From NCBI GenBank assembly GCA_948146395.1, contig OX411555.1, forward strand, positions 39,511,065 through 39,575,064: a stretch of DNA of 64,000 nucleotides, given 5' to 3'. The stretch's first letter is position 1; the number at the start of each line of letters is the position of its first letter. Positions 31,200 through 41,623 of this stretch are shown one piece after another. Under the pieces are notes generated by a model. That model was not told where the DNA came from, did not search any database, and saw only the letters and a list, made by a program, of their open reading frames with translations. Origin of the DNA: Fragum whitleyi (taxonomy: Eukaryota > Mollusca > Bivalvia > Cardiida > Cardiidae). The position numbers and the translations under genes were made by a program.

Positions 31200-32160
31200 C
31201 CCCGGTCCCACTGGTCCCGATTTAATCCCAATTTGATAAAATCGGTGTGCGTCGAGGGAATCGTAGTGCTTCTTGACTGAAATCCGCATCAAATCGAGAC
31301 CAAAAATAAATCGGGGCAAAATCTCAACATGCATTTCAAATATCGTTCAGGAATCTGTGATGCACTGTGTACGTCGTCGTTGTTGATAATAGGTTATTCG
31401 ACGTCATTCGCCGTACTTAAAGTCGAAATCGGCGTGCCTGTTTCGGCTATAAAATACGAAAAACACCGATGTGCAATGTGTAGCCCCGATTTACGCCGGA
31501 GAACAACGAAAAGATACGCGACCAGCAGCCAGCGCCACACCGATTTACACAGATGAACTACGAACTTTTACGATATCATCCCGTAGTAATACGAATTGCC
31601 TCGATTTCCGAAAGTTTCACCAAAGTGAAAATCATCTTATTTCATTTTGATCATTATGTCACGATGCTGTCATTTAGATACATAGATACGCCGCGTCAAA
31701 AAAAAAAAAAAAAAAAAAAAACCGCCTGCGGTTAAAAGGCTTCCAATTTCAATAAATATACGTCCTTCATCGTATACCTTAATTCAACCATCTACTATGA
31801 CAACCTTTCGCTTACCCTAAAATGCCGACAGAGGTGACCAATGAATGCAGTTTTGTAGTTGTTCTATTTCTTAAATGCTATAAGAATAAGAACTATATAC
31901 TCACGGCGTTCGAAATCGGGTAAAATTCTTGGAAAATATTGAAACTTGCATTCCATTGACATTCATCGGCGCATCTCGCACTAAATCTTTATTCATTGTG
32001 GTACTTCGTAGAAAGAAATCGAGAAAGTCGGTCTACGTCGTACTATTTCGTAGTTATTCGGCTCCATAATTGTTATTGTTTCATAACAAAATCGCGACAT
32101 TTCGTAGCACATCGGATCTCATCGTAGTTATTTCGAAGTCAGTCAGAAACACACCTACGG
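31200..32160. other. Relatively CpG-rich stretch with an A24 run
   Basis: CG dinucleotides are denser here than in the neighbouring AT-rich DNA (for example 31370-31560 and 31940-32150). An A24 run at 31698-31721 is followed by CCGCCTGCGG. This could be an unrecognised retrocopy ending in poly(A) or a regulatory region. Frames at 31329-31556 and 31553-31735 have no known domain. Confidence 0.3.
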
Positions 32161-32459
32161 TTTCTTAAAAAATCGCCATATTTAAGGATGGAAGGATAAA
32201 AACGGTTCAATAAATTTGGTTTTCAATAACTACTCATTCAATATAATCTATTTACAAAGTTAAACATGTAAGATCAACCGTCAGGAAGGAGGAAGCACAT
32301 GTACAACAACAACTTGAGTAAAAGGGAAACGATCATCAAAGTGCTTTCGTAAAATGAATTTCAATTATTGTTGAAAGTCACATTCTTTTTAAGAGTTTAA
32401 TTTTCATTGGATTTGAATAAGGTAAGACGAAATCAAATTTTCACAGTAATGGTAAGCTA

Positions 32460-32550
32460 CAGTTAACAATATTGTGGAATAAACAAGATGAATTATTTGG
32501 AATGATTTGGAAATGAAAATTGAATGAGTGATTTTAAGCGAACATTTTTA
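32460..32550 (-). mobile_element. Family A fragment, left end only
   Basis: TA then CAGTTAACAATATTGTGGAA, with the arm traceable to TTTTAAGCGAACATTTTT. Confidence 0.7.
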
Positions 32551-32556
32551 AGGACC

Positions 32557-32750
32557 GTTTTCAAAATCCCGTTCTTCAATTAAAATATATGGAAAAAAGT
32601 AGATTTCGCTGGTATAAGAATAATCAACAAGACGACTTTGAAGTGAAATAGCTTAGGTTTATTGAGAATTTCGCAATAATGTACATATTCAATCAAAATT
32701 GTTTCTTATTTGTAGAAAAATGTGAACCAAGCGACCATTTTCTTTAACAG
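32557..32750 (+). repeat. Dispersed repeat L, copy 1 (related to 63468-63790)
   Basis: GACCGTTTTCAAAATCCCGT, then an AAAATAT-GGAAAAA phrase and AGGTTTATTGAGAA, parallel CGGTTTCAAAATTCCCGT, AAAATATCTGAGAAAAA and AGGTTTATCGAGAA at the right end of the window. Diverged. Confidence 0.55.
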
Positions 32751-33487
32751 CCTCTGTGGTCCCGTTCGTGTTCGCTCAATATAAGTTTTGCTCTACGTGG
32801 TTATAGAATCGCAGGTTTCTTAACTTGACCGTTGATCTCAGATCTTTTATTTACATGTTTAGTTGTTATACGTATCAAAACTTTTTGTACATTTCGTTTA
32901 TCATTGACTTCCGAAAAGGAAGTCTATTGCTTTGTCACCTCTTTGGGAAACAGAAGTCTCCTGATTGTTTGTTTATTTGTTTATTTGTTTGTTTACCTGG
33001 TACGTCACTTTCAACAGTATTTCACTTTTATAGTGGTGACATGTGCAGCTACATATTGTTTCCTGTCGATTCTGACAGTTGTACAACAAAACATAACTCA
33101 ATCTACCAGTTGCCTATCCCACAAAGCGTACTTCTCATACTTGGCTTGGCAGTTCAGTCAAAAAGCGGAAGAACGTTTGTTGAATATAGGATCGAATTCA
33201 CTACCCCAGGATTTGCGTCTATTGATTGCATTTTCCAAGTAACACTACGCAGAATATGTCAAGTATCCCTAGAGTAAGGTCTAAATTGACGGAAATCTAT
33301 TGAAATGGATTTCCTTTCCTTATATGACAGGAAGTATGTACATAATCTGATACGTGCATAAAGACGTTCTTATAAGGGAAATAAATAAAATAGGAGTGGT
33401 AAGGGAAGAAAATATTTACAGTCTCAAAATTTAACTTCTGAAGCATAATATCTTGATTCATTACTGGACTTTATCTGACTTTTCAAA
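32751..33487. other. Gap with two overlapping unassigned open frames
   Basis: Frames at 32825-33277 (150 codons) and 32832-33242 (136 codons) overlap on the same strand. Neither has a domain I recognise, and both run through a TTTG/TTTA repeat (about 32966-32994). Their length is notable for AT-rich DNA, but two frames open together suggests composition rather than a gene. A 5' non-coding exon of the downstream receptor could also lie here. Confidence 0.3.
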
Positions 33488-33850
33488 ACATTTAAGAACA
33501 TCGCGAAATTAACACTCATTTCGATAAGAAAAATCCAAATCACTCGCTCTGCGCTCCATTTATTCGCTGCAATTACTCACTCACATTCAATAAGCACTGA
33601 GATCGATTGAATACACTTCGAAATCTTTCAAAACGACCGCTTCTTTATTAAAATCAAATAAATCATTCTAAGATTTTGCAGGAAGGCTGGTGTTGATTTT
33701 TAAGCGTCTAATTGGACTATGAAGACACAACAAAAAGAGGGAGGTAAGTAGGTGTTGTTTATTTAATTTGGACGAATTCAGCGATGATGTATTACTTCCT
33801 TAAAATTTCACCCAAAATTCGCCCATTTTCGAAATCTTTCTAAGCGTCAC
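33488..33850 (+). mobile_element. Family A MITE, core variant 2, ends lost
   Basis: AAGAACATCGCGAAATTAAC begins it. The core is AGAGGGAGGTAAGTAGGTG then TTTAATTTGGACGAATTCAG. It fades out after AAATTCGCCCATTTTCG. Confidence 0.72.
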
Positions 33851-33865
33851 ATCAGACGTATCATG

Positions 33866-33933
33866 CAGTTAGTAACTGACATTTACCTCGAGTAAAACCA
33901 TTCTAAATACCAATTTCACGATTTTATGAACTG
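33866..33933 (+). mobile_element. Family A mini-derivative, 68 bp, termini only
   Basis: CAGTTAGTAACTGACATTTA and ACCTCGAGTAAAACCATTC run straight into CAATTTCACGATTTTATGAA and CTG, then TA. Almost the whole inside is deleted while both termini remain. Confidence 0.82.
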
Positions 33934-34244
33934 TAGCAGAGAAAATATAAAATGTGACGAAAAGAAAGCCTTTAAGATGACAAGCATACTACAAATTCCA
34001 GTTCAAATTAACTAAATTAATTAAGTTTTGGTATCATTATCAAAAGTACGACATAACATTTTGCGTTCAGCATATTCATTTGTAAAACACATGTTTTCGA
34101 CGACCTAATTGATACATTCTTCATTTTGATTTCATCCATGTCATAAATTCTATATAAGTATAGATAATTACATTTACGACAGAGGTGCATTTACATGTAA
34201 CCACCATTTTTTTCAATATCTGTAACGGCACTTATCATCTATCA

Positions 34245-34261
34245 TTTTTTTTAATTTTCAG
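34245..34261 (+). other. Likely 3' splice site before the receptor start codon
   Basis: A T-rich tract ends TTTTTTTTAATTTTCAG, with AG at 34260-34261, 19 nt before the ATG at 34281. This is a good animal acceptor and suggests that the receptor mRNA has at least one upstream untranslated exon. Confidence 0.55.
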
Positions 34262-34280
34262 GCTGAATTAAAGCCCAATC

Positions 34281-35561
34281 ATGAGGTATAGTGAGAACAA
34301 TACACAAACTGAAAACGTTACAAGCAGTCTTTTAAGCTTGAAGGAGCTGAATGACAAAGAAGCAAGAATTTACTACGGGAACATTACATTGCTAAGCATT
34401 CTAATGGTCCTCGGGGTAATTGGAAACCTGCATGTCCTGCACATTTACAAATACAAGAAGCCAAGATCGACCACAAGAGTTTATGTCATCTTTCTTGCAA
34501 TCATCGATGTAATTGCTTGTGGTGTTGTCATACCTTTCAACATTACCACGTGTTTTCTCCCGTACATGTATTACGATACAGTCTCATGTAAATTATTTAC
34601 ATTTATGAAGGGATTGAACTCTTTTGGATCTGCGACTGCTCTACTTGTAATTGCCATTCAACGCTATCGGAAGATTTGCACCCCTTTCAAGAAACAAATG
34701 ACATTACGACATGCAAAGTTGTCCTGCTGTTCTGTTCTTCTGTTTGCCTTCATTTCCAGTACGCCAATATTTTTCTTGGTTGGAAGCACGCGTATGCCCA
34801 CAGAACAAGCGGGAACGTTTGGATACCATTGTGGCACCTCCATCGAAATGAAGGAAACACGCTTTTATACCATCTTTATGGGTTATACAGTCCTTGTAAG
34901 TTCGACCGCTTGCGTAGTTATGATAGTACTATATTTCTTTATAGGCCTGAAACTCTTCAAACAACCAAAGAAAGTACAGAGGAATCAAACCATATACTTA
35001 AGTAAAAGGAAGAACACAGATGTCTCACGTGCAGAGGACAGTCTAAATACGACAAGAATAGGCGAGGAAAGAACAGAAAGCATGACAAACGAATCCTCAT
35101 TGGTTGATTCGAATGGTGGTGATGTTGTTAAAGCATCCGATGGAGATATTCCTCTTCGTGATATTACTAATCACCATAACACAACTAGCAGCCAGATAGT
35201 TAACGAGAGGTCAGATACAAAGGACATTACAAACAACGGCGTCTTCGACAAACTCAAATCCAGACGGAAAACTACAGACAAGGAAGGAAAATCTACAAAG
35301 ATTCAAAAAACAAATTACATCTTTTTCCTTATCACAGTGTGTTACATAATAAGCTACATCCCCTATCCAGTTTTACGAATTTATCAAGCACTTAACAAAG
35401 AGTGGTATAAGAGTCTAGATTTAGCCAGTCTGATCGTATTCTACACTTTTATTGGGACATTGTACATCAACAACGTTGTCAATTCTTTCATTTACACATT
35501 ATGTGACAGACACTACAGATTTGAGATTCATTCCTTCTATACCAAGTCATTTCGTAAATAG
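34281..35561 (+). CDS. Rhodopsin-class G-protein-coupled receptor
   Basis: 426 residues in one uninterrupted coding exon; a cell-surface receptor expected to signal through G proteins. N-glycosylation sequons occur at Asn6, Asn12 and Asn34. Seven hydrophobic segments lie at about 34-56, 66-88, 103-127, 147-169, 194-223, 343-367 and 381-407. Class A landmarks: GN (Asn49) in TM1, LAIID (Asp76) in TM2, and the Cys103-Cys184 pair linking TM3 to loop 2. Departures from consensus: QRY (127-129) for DRY, no Trp in TM4, SYIP (358-361) for CWxP, NSFIY (401-405) for NPxxY. Intracellular loop 3 is long (about 224-342), hydrophilic and rich in Ser/Thr/Asn; the C-tail is short. This layout suits the peptide/amine-receptor-like families enlarged in molluscs. 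The ligand cannot be told from sequence alone. No frameshift or stop is seen. Confidence 0.93.
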   Translation: MRYSENNTQTENVTSSLLSLKELNDKEARIYYGNITLLSILMVLGVIGNLHVLHIYKYKKPRSTTRVYVIFLAIIDVIACGVVIPFNITTCFLPYMYYDTVSCKLFTFMKGLNSFGSATALLVIAIQRYRKICTPFKKQMTLRHAKLSCCSVLLFAFISSTPIFFLVGSTRMPTEQAGTFGYHCGTSIEMKETRFYTIFMGYTVLVSSTACVVMIVLYFFIGLKLFKQPKKVQRNQTIYLSKRKNTDVSRAEDSLNTTRIGEERTESMTNESSLVDSNGGDVVKASDGDIPLRDITNHHNTTSSQIVNERSDTKDITNNGVFDKLKSRRKTTDKEGKSTKIQKTNYIFFLITVCYIISYIPYPVLRIYQALNKEWYKSLDLASLIVFYTFIGTLYINNVVNSFIYTLCDRHYRFEIHSFYTKSFRK

Positions 35562-35878
35562 GGAACGCAGTGTCGTAGTAGTTATCCCGAAGCTTGATAT
35601 ATTTATTTAAGATCCTAGTAGTAATCTTAAAGGAACATATTAATATACGCAAGAGAAACCTTTCTTAAAAATTCAAAGTAATGATATTCATTCGTAAAGT
35701 TTCTATTTATGCGATAAAGTTTACTCCCCTTATGACAAGGTACGCTGAAACGAACGAATGAATTCATTTGAAATGGGTAGATTGCACTTCGAGAAATGAC
35801 TAACACATCGACTTAAGAACCGATCATCTGTATAACCAAGACTGGCCTTTGATTCCCCACATCAAGCCATACGATTCT
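35562..35878. other. 3' flank of the receptor gene
   Basis: AT-rich, presumably 3' untranslated. I did not find a convincing AATAAA within the first 300 bp after the stop; one occurs at about 36244. Confidence 0.35.
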
Positions 35879-36121
35879 GGGTCCCGTTTTACTAAACATC
35901 TTACGATCACGTATTGCGTAAGTAAAAACTTAAAGTTGCTTCTACAGTAGTAACTAAATATGGAATTCTGCCACGCAACATCTCATTGGAATCGTCTTCT
36001 ACTGACGATTCCAATGATATATTGCAAGGCAAAAACAAACAATGAACGAAAACACAAGGAACGATTTCTGATTTTGACTTACGGTTAGAATTTTCGTAAG
36101 ATGTTTAGTAAAACGGACCCC
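35879..36121. mobile_element. Single MITE with 26-bp inverted termini, about 243 bp
   Basis: GGGTCCCGTTTTACTAAACA (continuing TCTTACGA) at the left is mirrored by TCGTAAGATGTTTAGTAAAA (continuing CGGACCC) at the right. Inside is a perfect 12-bp hairpin ATTGGAATCGTC / GACGATTCCAAT (35985-36015). Target duplication and superfamily are unclear. Confidence 0.85.
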
Positions 36122-37037
36122 TGTCTATTCACTAACAGGATAGCAAGAAATTCAAATAAATAGTTTGACATCAAAACAGTGGATTAATGGGAAGTCGCAA
36201 AGACATTTGGTGGCGCGTCGTAAAACTCCATTTGAGTGAAAGAAATAAAGTAAATGTTATTGATGATGGATAATGTAAATAACGCTGCCTCTTCCTTTTG
36301 TGACAAATATGGAGCTCGTCCCACTGATGATTTAGAAGATGTGCTTAGGACTGCAGCAGAATTACACTTTTTTTTCTTAAATTTTGGTCAAGTCACCCCG
36401 AAAGTGTCAGAAGACAACCCTTTTTTTAGAAGCATCAAGGAAAGAAAAGATCGTAAAGCGACGATTGGTCATAAAGATGAAACAAGAACGGTTATAGCAG
36501 ATTAAGTAAAAGAGGCGTTTCTTTACCACAGTAATGTTTCATTAAGAATCCCCATTTAACTGTAAAGTCTATAACTTAGGGGTCTGATCAGCTGATAAGC
36601 CCATAAATTGACTGGACAGTTTTATGGTTTTTTGATTAAGATGTGATAATGACTGACCGTGTAACAATTAGAGGCATCAGCTTTCTGTGTAGCTGATGAA
36701 GTCAGAACAAGCTGACCTTATGTAGACAAATTTTGCCGAATAATTCCATAATGAAAACAAGTGGTCACCCTGATGTCACATACCAAACTGTTAATGAATT
36801 ATTTATCATCTTTAAAGATAAGCGAATTGAGATTTGGGACTGATAGCTCAGAGCACCATTATGGTGCTGTTTCTACCCCTATGTGTTGGACTATGTAGTC
36901 TTAGAAGTAAAATTGAGAAAATATTAGCGAAATCGCCCAAGCCCAGAATTCAGGTTCACGAGCTTTTGAGTGTAAAGATAGCATATTTTGTTCTCTGAGG
37001 ATCTTTCGTAACCCAGCTTTTTTATCGATACACCAAA
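36122..37037. other. No recognised gene; one 83-codon frame
   Basis: The frame at 36254-36505 (MLLMMDNVNNAASSFCDKYG...) has a more protein-like composition than the others nearby but matches no domain I know and contains an FFF run. It could be a decayed exon. The rest is unremarkable. Confidence 0.3.
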
Positions 37038-37189
37038 TTAAAATAGTGGATTCGTAATAGTTCCGCAACGTTTTGGAAGTCTTGAACTTCAACAGTTTCT
37101 AATGATTTTCATTTGGAAACCTCAAATAACATTGTGGAAGATCATGTGGTCCGAAATGTTGCGATACTATAACGGGACCACTAGCTTAA
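37038..37189. mobile_element. Family C palindromic MITE, copy 3, diverged
   Basis: TTAAAATAGTGGATTCGTAA to AACGGGACCACTAGCTTAA. The inner arm has a small deletion relative to the other copies. Confidence 0.8.
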
Positions 37190-37336
37190 GGTGGAAGGAA
37201 ATGTATTTCTGTAATGTCTGTTAATGTAATTTAAAGCTTTATATTCTTCTAATGATGACTCCAGTAATAATGCTTCAATAAAAGCTGGACTGGATAGAGG
37301 CTCATTTGATCTGTTCATAGAATTGATTAAACAAAT

Positions 37337-37509
37337 GTGACCCGTCATGCGAAAAAGGACCATCTGGGAACTCGTTAAATAATAACTTGAAAAAAAAAAC
37401 GATTTATTTCAGGACATGTCATCTAGAGGTAGCATTTCATAATTTCATAGGAATGAAGAATTAGACATTTAATATATTGCGAATGGCCCCTTTTCGCGTG
37501 ACGGGCCAC
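37337..37509 (-). mobile_element. Family B MITE, copy 4, internally deleted, 173 bp
   Basis: GTGACCCGTCATGCGAAAAA at the left, CCCCTTTTCGCGTGACGGGC (CAC follows) at the right. The internal palindrome is absent. Confidence 0.82.
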
Positions 37510-37754
37510 TTTGAGGTGAATTATGATTGTTATGATTTCCCATTAACGCTTTGTACATGTTCCAATTATATTGCATCAACATACGATTATTTCATATATT
37601 CGTTGAATGCTATTACATAAAAATCGTTTAACCTAATATCGTAGAGGTGTGGTAAAGGTTCCGGACAAGAGTGTATCTGTAATAGGACGGACGGATAGTT
37701 GAACAAAATGAAGGCCATTACGATACTGAAAAAACCTTTATTTCGATGTAAGAG
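37510..37754. other. No recognisable feature
   Basis: Short gap; GGACGGACGGATAG near 37684 is a minor pearl-like scrap. Confidence 0.35.
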
Positions 37755-38045
37755 ATAATTTCGTCTAATCTCCCTTTAATAAAAGCTTCATGTACGCATC
37801 TTTCTGATTTTGCGCTTTTAGGGACAAATCACAGGCTTTAAAATCAACACCTGCCAATAAAACACACAACTATTTGATCGATTCGATTTAAATGTTGATC
37901 CTTTGAACGGTTGGAAAGCGTTTTGGGACAAATTCTGAGCGTTTTTGAGTGATTGGTGTGAGTGTTTGGAATGAAGCGAGCGAATTTAAATCATTTGTAC
38001 TGTAATGTAATGATGACCGGAATGATTGTAAATTTCATTATGTCG
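37755..38045 (-). mobile_element. Family A remnant, strongly decayed
   Basis: TTTCGTCTAATCTCCCTTTA (core edge), TGAGCGTTTTTGAGTGATTG and GAGTGTTTGGAATGAAGCGA keep the order of the right arm. The terminus is unrecognisable. Confidence 0.6.
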
Positions 38046-38974
38046 CCCACCAATTGACTCAGATGAAGTAACTAGAAACGTACTTTTTTTTAAAAAAAAA
38101 ATGAATCAACAAATTTGAAAAGTTTACAGCATATGCTGGTGGAGAATAATTTACATCTAGTTACTAAACAAATCATCCATAAAGTAGAATTATTGATATG
38201 AACTTTAGTCCGTGAACTTTAGCCCTGACCTAAAATCTTTTTGAAAACACTATTTCAAATGGCACAAAATGAAAGAGATGACAGTAAAGTAAGTGATAAG
38301 TCTCCCCACAAATGTAACAGCAATACATTGAATAAATTAAATTTTGACATTTGCCTTAATCTTTAAGTGATCCATTATTTGTTTAGCATTTTCATATAGC
38401 AAAGCACAAAGCATAAGCCCACCGCAACTGTGCTATATCAAAAGGATTCAACTAAACAGAAGGAATTCAAGGAGCTGCAATTTCTTTCAGAGAATACAAA
38501 CAATCTAGAGCTAAACCAACCATCCGCTCAAAATGAAAATGTTCATTTAGAAATGACATTCTGCATGTACTCACATTGTGCAGAGGCGGTTTAGGGTACA
38601 TATAGAATAGGTCATTTGTACTATTTTTACTATCATCACATTTCAATTCTTATGGATTGTTTGACAGTACCTCTCCGGTATTTGTAGTAGCATAGAATGT
38701 GCGAGAATTGTTTTAGCCCGGGACTCTATATTTTCAAAAGAGTTACTTGTGAGAGTTTTCAGATAAGATGTGCAATCCATTTTTATAGCTTTATTGAAGG
38801 GGTAATGATGTCCATTATTTTAAAACTCTTTTGTATTGAACAAAGTCAATTGGGTAAAATAACAGAATATGTTTTACCTGATTTACATCTATATCTGGTT
38901 CACCAACCCCAAGTATTGATGGATTGAAATAACACGTGCAATATTTTGAGTGGTACAGTTTGAAAATATACGAT
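38046..38974. other. No recognisable feature, 0.9 kb
   Basis: One frame (38697-38927) has no known domain. No repeats recognised. Confidence 0.35.
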
Positions 38975-39139
38975 ATAAGGTAGTGGACCCGTAATAGATC
39001 CGCAACGTTTCGGGATTCATCAACTTTAAAAGAGATATGCGAGGTATCCTATAAATTTTCAATAGGAAACCTCGGTTAACCCTGTTAAAGTTCATTACTA
39101 CCGAAACGTTGCAGAACTATTAAGGGTCCATTACCTTAA
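38975..39139. mobile_element. Family C palindromic MITE, copy 4, 165 bp
   Basis: ATAAGGTAGTGGACCCGTAA to TTAAGGGTCCATTACCTTAA. One TTAA has mutated to ATAA. Confidence 0.84.
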
Positions 39140-39334
39140 TACCATATTCCGTGCTAAACAAGTTTCATTGAGAAACGAAAATTTATGGACTTTTTAGAAC
39201 ATTCCTTGTGCGTTTGGTAAGAAGAGAGGATTAGGAAAGAGCTAAACACACAGTGGATGAGTAGATAGTAAAGACGCCTTAAAGCGTAGATGAGTGTTGT
39301 AATTTTCTTCAATAGCAAGATTCAATCACAGGAA

Positions 39335-39565
39335 ATTTGTCTTCGTCAGATGGCTTAAACTAATCTCTAATTGATAATTAAATAGATTGCACCACGAGGC
39401 GAAATGTTATATGTTCTGGTGAATTACAACTGTCAATTGAAGATTGTTAACTTCTGCAAATCACGTTAAATTCTCATTTACCAGTGAAATTTTCTCGAGA
39501 CTGCATTATATCAACAAGAAGATAACGAATAAAAGACGGTAATTTAAATGATGAACTCACAAGTT
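39335..39565. repeat. Dispersed repeat, pairs with 18855-19060
   Basis: CCACGAGGCGAAATGTTATA, GTTAAATTCTCATTTACCAG, GAGACTGCATTATATCAAC and AAAAGACGGT in the same order as the other copy. Confidence 0.72.
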
Positions 39566-39939
39566 TCTCCGCTTCGTGTATAAATAGGGTAATCATTTTG
39601 TGAAAAATGTACCTCATGCTTTGAACGACATACATAGACTTTGAATGTTCTTAAATATGGCCTCAACGCGAGCCAACTGAAAATTCCAATGTGACAGAAG
39701 TAAATTTATCGTTAAGTAAGTGCATACAAAACTTAATCAGAAAGCAGGGTGCGACATACACACTGCAAAGGGATCCAGAAACGAAAGGAGGAATCTAATC
39801 AGCCTAAGGCAAGGGCTGATGTAGAGTTTTTCCATAAATTTTAATTGGCAAGATTTTCTTTAAACTTTAATTCGTTTATCAAGCCTGTGCTGTAAGTCCA
39901 CTTTTTCCGTGCGTTTGAAGGAAACTAAGAGTAAAGAAA
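39566..39939. other. No recognisable feature
   Basis: No frame or repeat recognised. Confidence 0.35.
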
Positions 39940-40150
39940 CTGCGCGTGTGCGCCTAGCAAGGACTCTGTCCAGTCTGTGCATCTGCACAGTCTGGCAAGA
40001 GTCTTCACTTTGCACTCAATAGATAGATTAGATATTAAAGTATCTTTAGACAGACAGGCGTTCTTTCTTCTACACGACGTGGCTATCTTGGCCGATCGAT
40101 GTTTTCTACTCACGACATGTAAAATTGTTGGAAATGTCACGCACACGCTC
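39940..40150. mobile_element. Family E MITE, left end worn
   Basis: The inner hairpin AGTCTGTGCATCTGCACAGTCT (stem AGACTGTGCA) lies near 39974, and the right terminus ATTGTTGGAAATGTCACGCA is clear. The left terminus is only partly recognisable (GCGCGTGTGCGCC). Confidence 0.75.
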
Positions 40151-40233
40151 AAATATAAAAACCCTTGGCTTGCGAAGGAAACTCAATCTTTCACATTCCT
40201 ATGCTTGCTTTTTTTCCCACCGATTTTAGACAT

Positions 40234-40492
40234 GTGACCCGTCATGCGAAAGGGACCATCCGGGAACTCTGTAAAATAAATATTTGAAACAGAGATTGAT
40301 TCTAGTATAGGACAACCAGAGGTCGCATTTCAAAAATTATTTCACTTGAAGATAGATTGAACATTCTATATTCAGAAAGTAAGCACATTGTGAAAAGTTT
40401 CGACTCTAGTTAGTCAGCGCAAACCGCGCAGTCTGACTAGGGTCGACACTTTACGCACTACCCAGATGGTCCCTTTTCGCGTGATGGGTCCC
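40234..40492 (-). mobile_element. Family B MITE, copy 5, 259 bp
   Basis: GTGACCCGTCATGCGAAAGG at the left, CCCTTTTCGCGTGATGGGTC at the right. The palindrome is present as CGACTCTAGTTAGTCAGCGC / CGCAGTCTGACTAGGGTCG. Confidence 0.87.
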
Positions 40493-40649
40493 ATATGTAA
40501 ACAAATAAGAAATTTTCATTGATTATCTGTAGTAATTCTCAAATGTAAAATAGAATACCTGCAGGTTTGATTTTAAAATATAGTTGTTGTCACAATTTAA
40601 CACCACAGAAGACATTGCATCTGTGGAGAAAACTTGACAGACACATTTC

Positions 40650-40708
40650 GCTGAGCTAGTGATCAAGAATGGTTTTGATCGAGGTTAATGTCAATTTCAC
40701 GATGTTAT
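40650..40708 (-). mobile_element. Family A fragment, right arm
   Basis: GAATGGTTTTGATCGAGGTT then AATGTCAATTTCACGATGTT. The final CTG is lost. Confidence 0.7.
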
Positions 40709-40725
40709 TCTGCGTAAATAATGAG

Positions 40726-41077
40726 CTGGCAGGGCGGTGCTTAATCGTTACTTTAATTGGTCGAGTTTACTTTTCAATAGTTTGGGTTCTTTCAAATTCA
40801 AGTCGGTAATCATCATTAACGCGTGCAAATAACTGTATCCTAAAACTTAAAGGATCCACGTGCTTTGAGAGAGTGAACACATTTCATCGTATTGTTACCA
40901 AGGCCTCGTAACTTCCGCTTGATTAAGCTGAAGTTTCGAGGATTTGGTTACCAATCCGCGATTTAAGGTTTCGAGTTATTTATGTCGACTCTCTTTAGAA
41001 GTAGAATATTTTAGACAAAAGCTGATTTCCCAGTACCTTAAATGTAACAACCCGTTACTTAGGCTCCGCCCTGCCAG
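40726..41077. mobile_element. Single MITE, 352 bp, CTGGCAGGGCGG termini
   Basis: CTGGCAGGGCGGTGCTTAA at the left is mirrored by TTAGGCTCCGCCCTGCCAG at the right. The next bases also pair (TCGTTAC / GTTACT). No coding capacity. Confidence 0.75.
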
Positions 41078-41327
41078 GGCATTAATCATGGATAATACTT
41101 ATTGTACACACTTTATATGAAACACAAGCTTGAACACGATTTGGTCTAGGCTGTTTGACTTGTGACTTTGTGATTTCTTAACTTATGTGTACAAGGCCTA
41201 ATCTAAATGGCAAAAAATAGCTTTTTCCAATCTTATCTATCGACAACTTGATCAACGTTTTAGTTTAACTACATCCGAAATTAAGGAATGTGGAGTGGTA
41301 GTTTTCTTAGCAGTTCCAGGTTCGGCA

Positions 41328-41623
41328 ATTTACATAACTGTTGACAAGCAATAAGAGGAAACGTCAAAACTGTTATTAGACAGGATTTTGATCCCAGACT
41401 AATCTTTAATTTCACACATCAAGGCAAATTTCATCCGGCGAATTCAAGAGGAATCTTATTCCAGGAAATCATCCGGCGTCTTCTAGGATTATTAATCAAA
41501 CGCAACTCGGCAAATAATCAAAGTAGTGTTGATGATATTTGTAGGCTGTCTGGGGTATCAAATGAAAACATTGTCAATTGAAGCGATCATGTCAGTGCTT
41601 TATTGAAACTTTGAGAGACAAGT
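41328..41623. repeat. 296-bp repeat, about 98% identical to 20219-20514
   Basis: Same length as its partner with no indels seen. Flanks are unrelated on both sides (TTCGGCA before, ATTTATA after), so the ends are sharp. Confidence 0.88.

Noticed and set aside
32825..33277. 150-codon open frame upstream of the receptor
   Set aside because: A second frame on the same strand is open over the same stretch, a TTTG/TTTA repeat runs through it, and no domain is recognisable. Kept only as a note.
36254..36505. 83-codon frame downstream of the receptor as a gene
   Set aside because: No recognisable domain, splice context or start evidence; length is within chance for this window.
19142..39139. CRISPR-like array from regularly recurring palindromes
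   Set aside because: The repeats are dispersed kilobases apart, are eukaryotic MITEs and have no spacers or cas genes.
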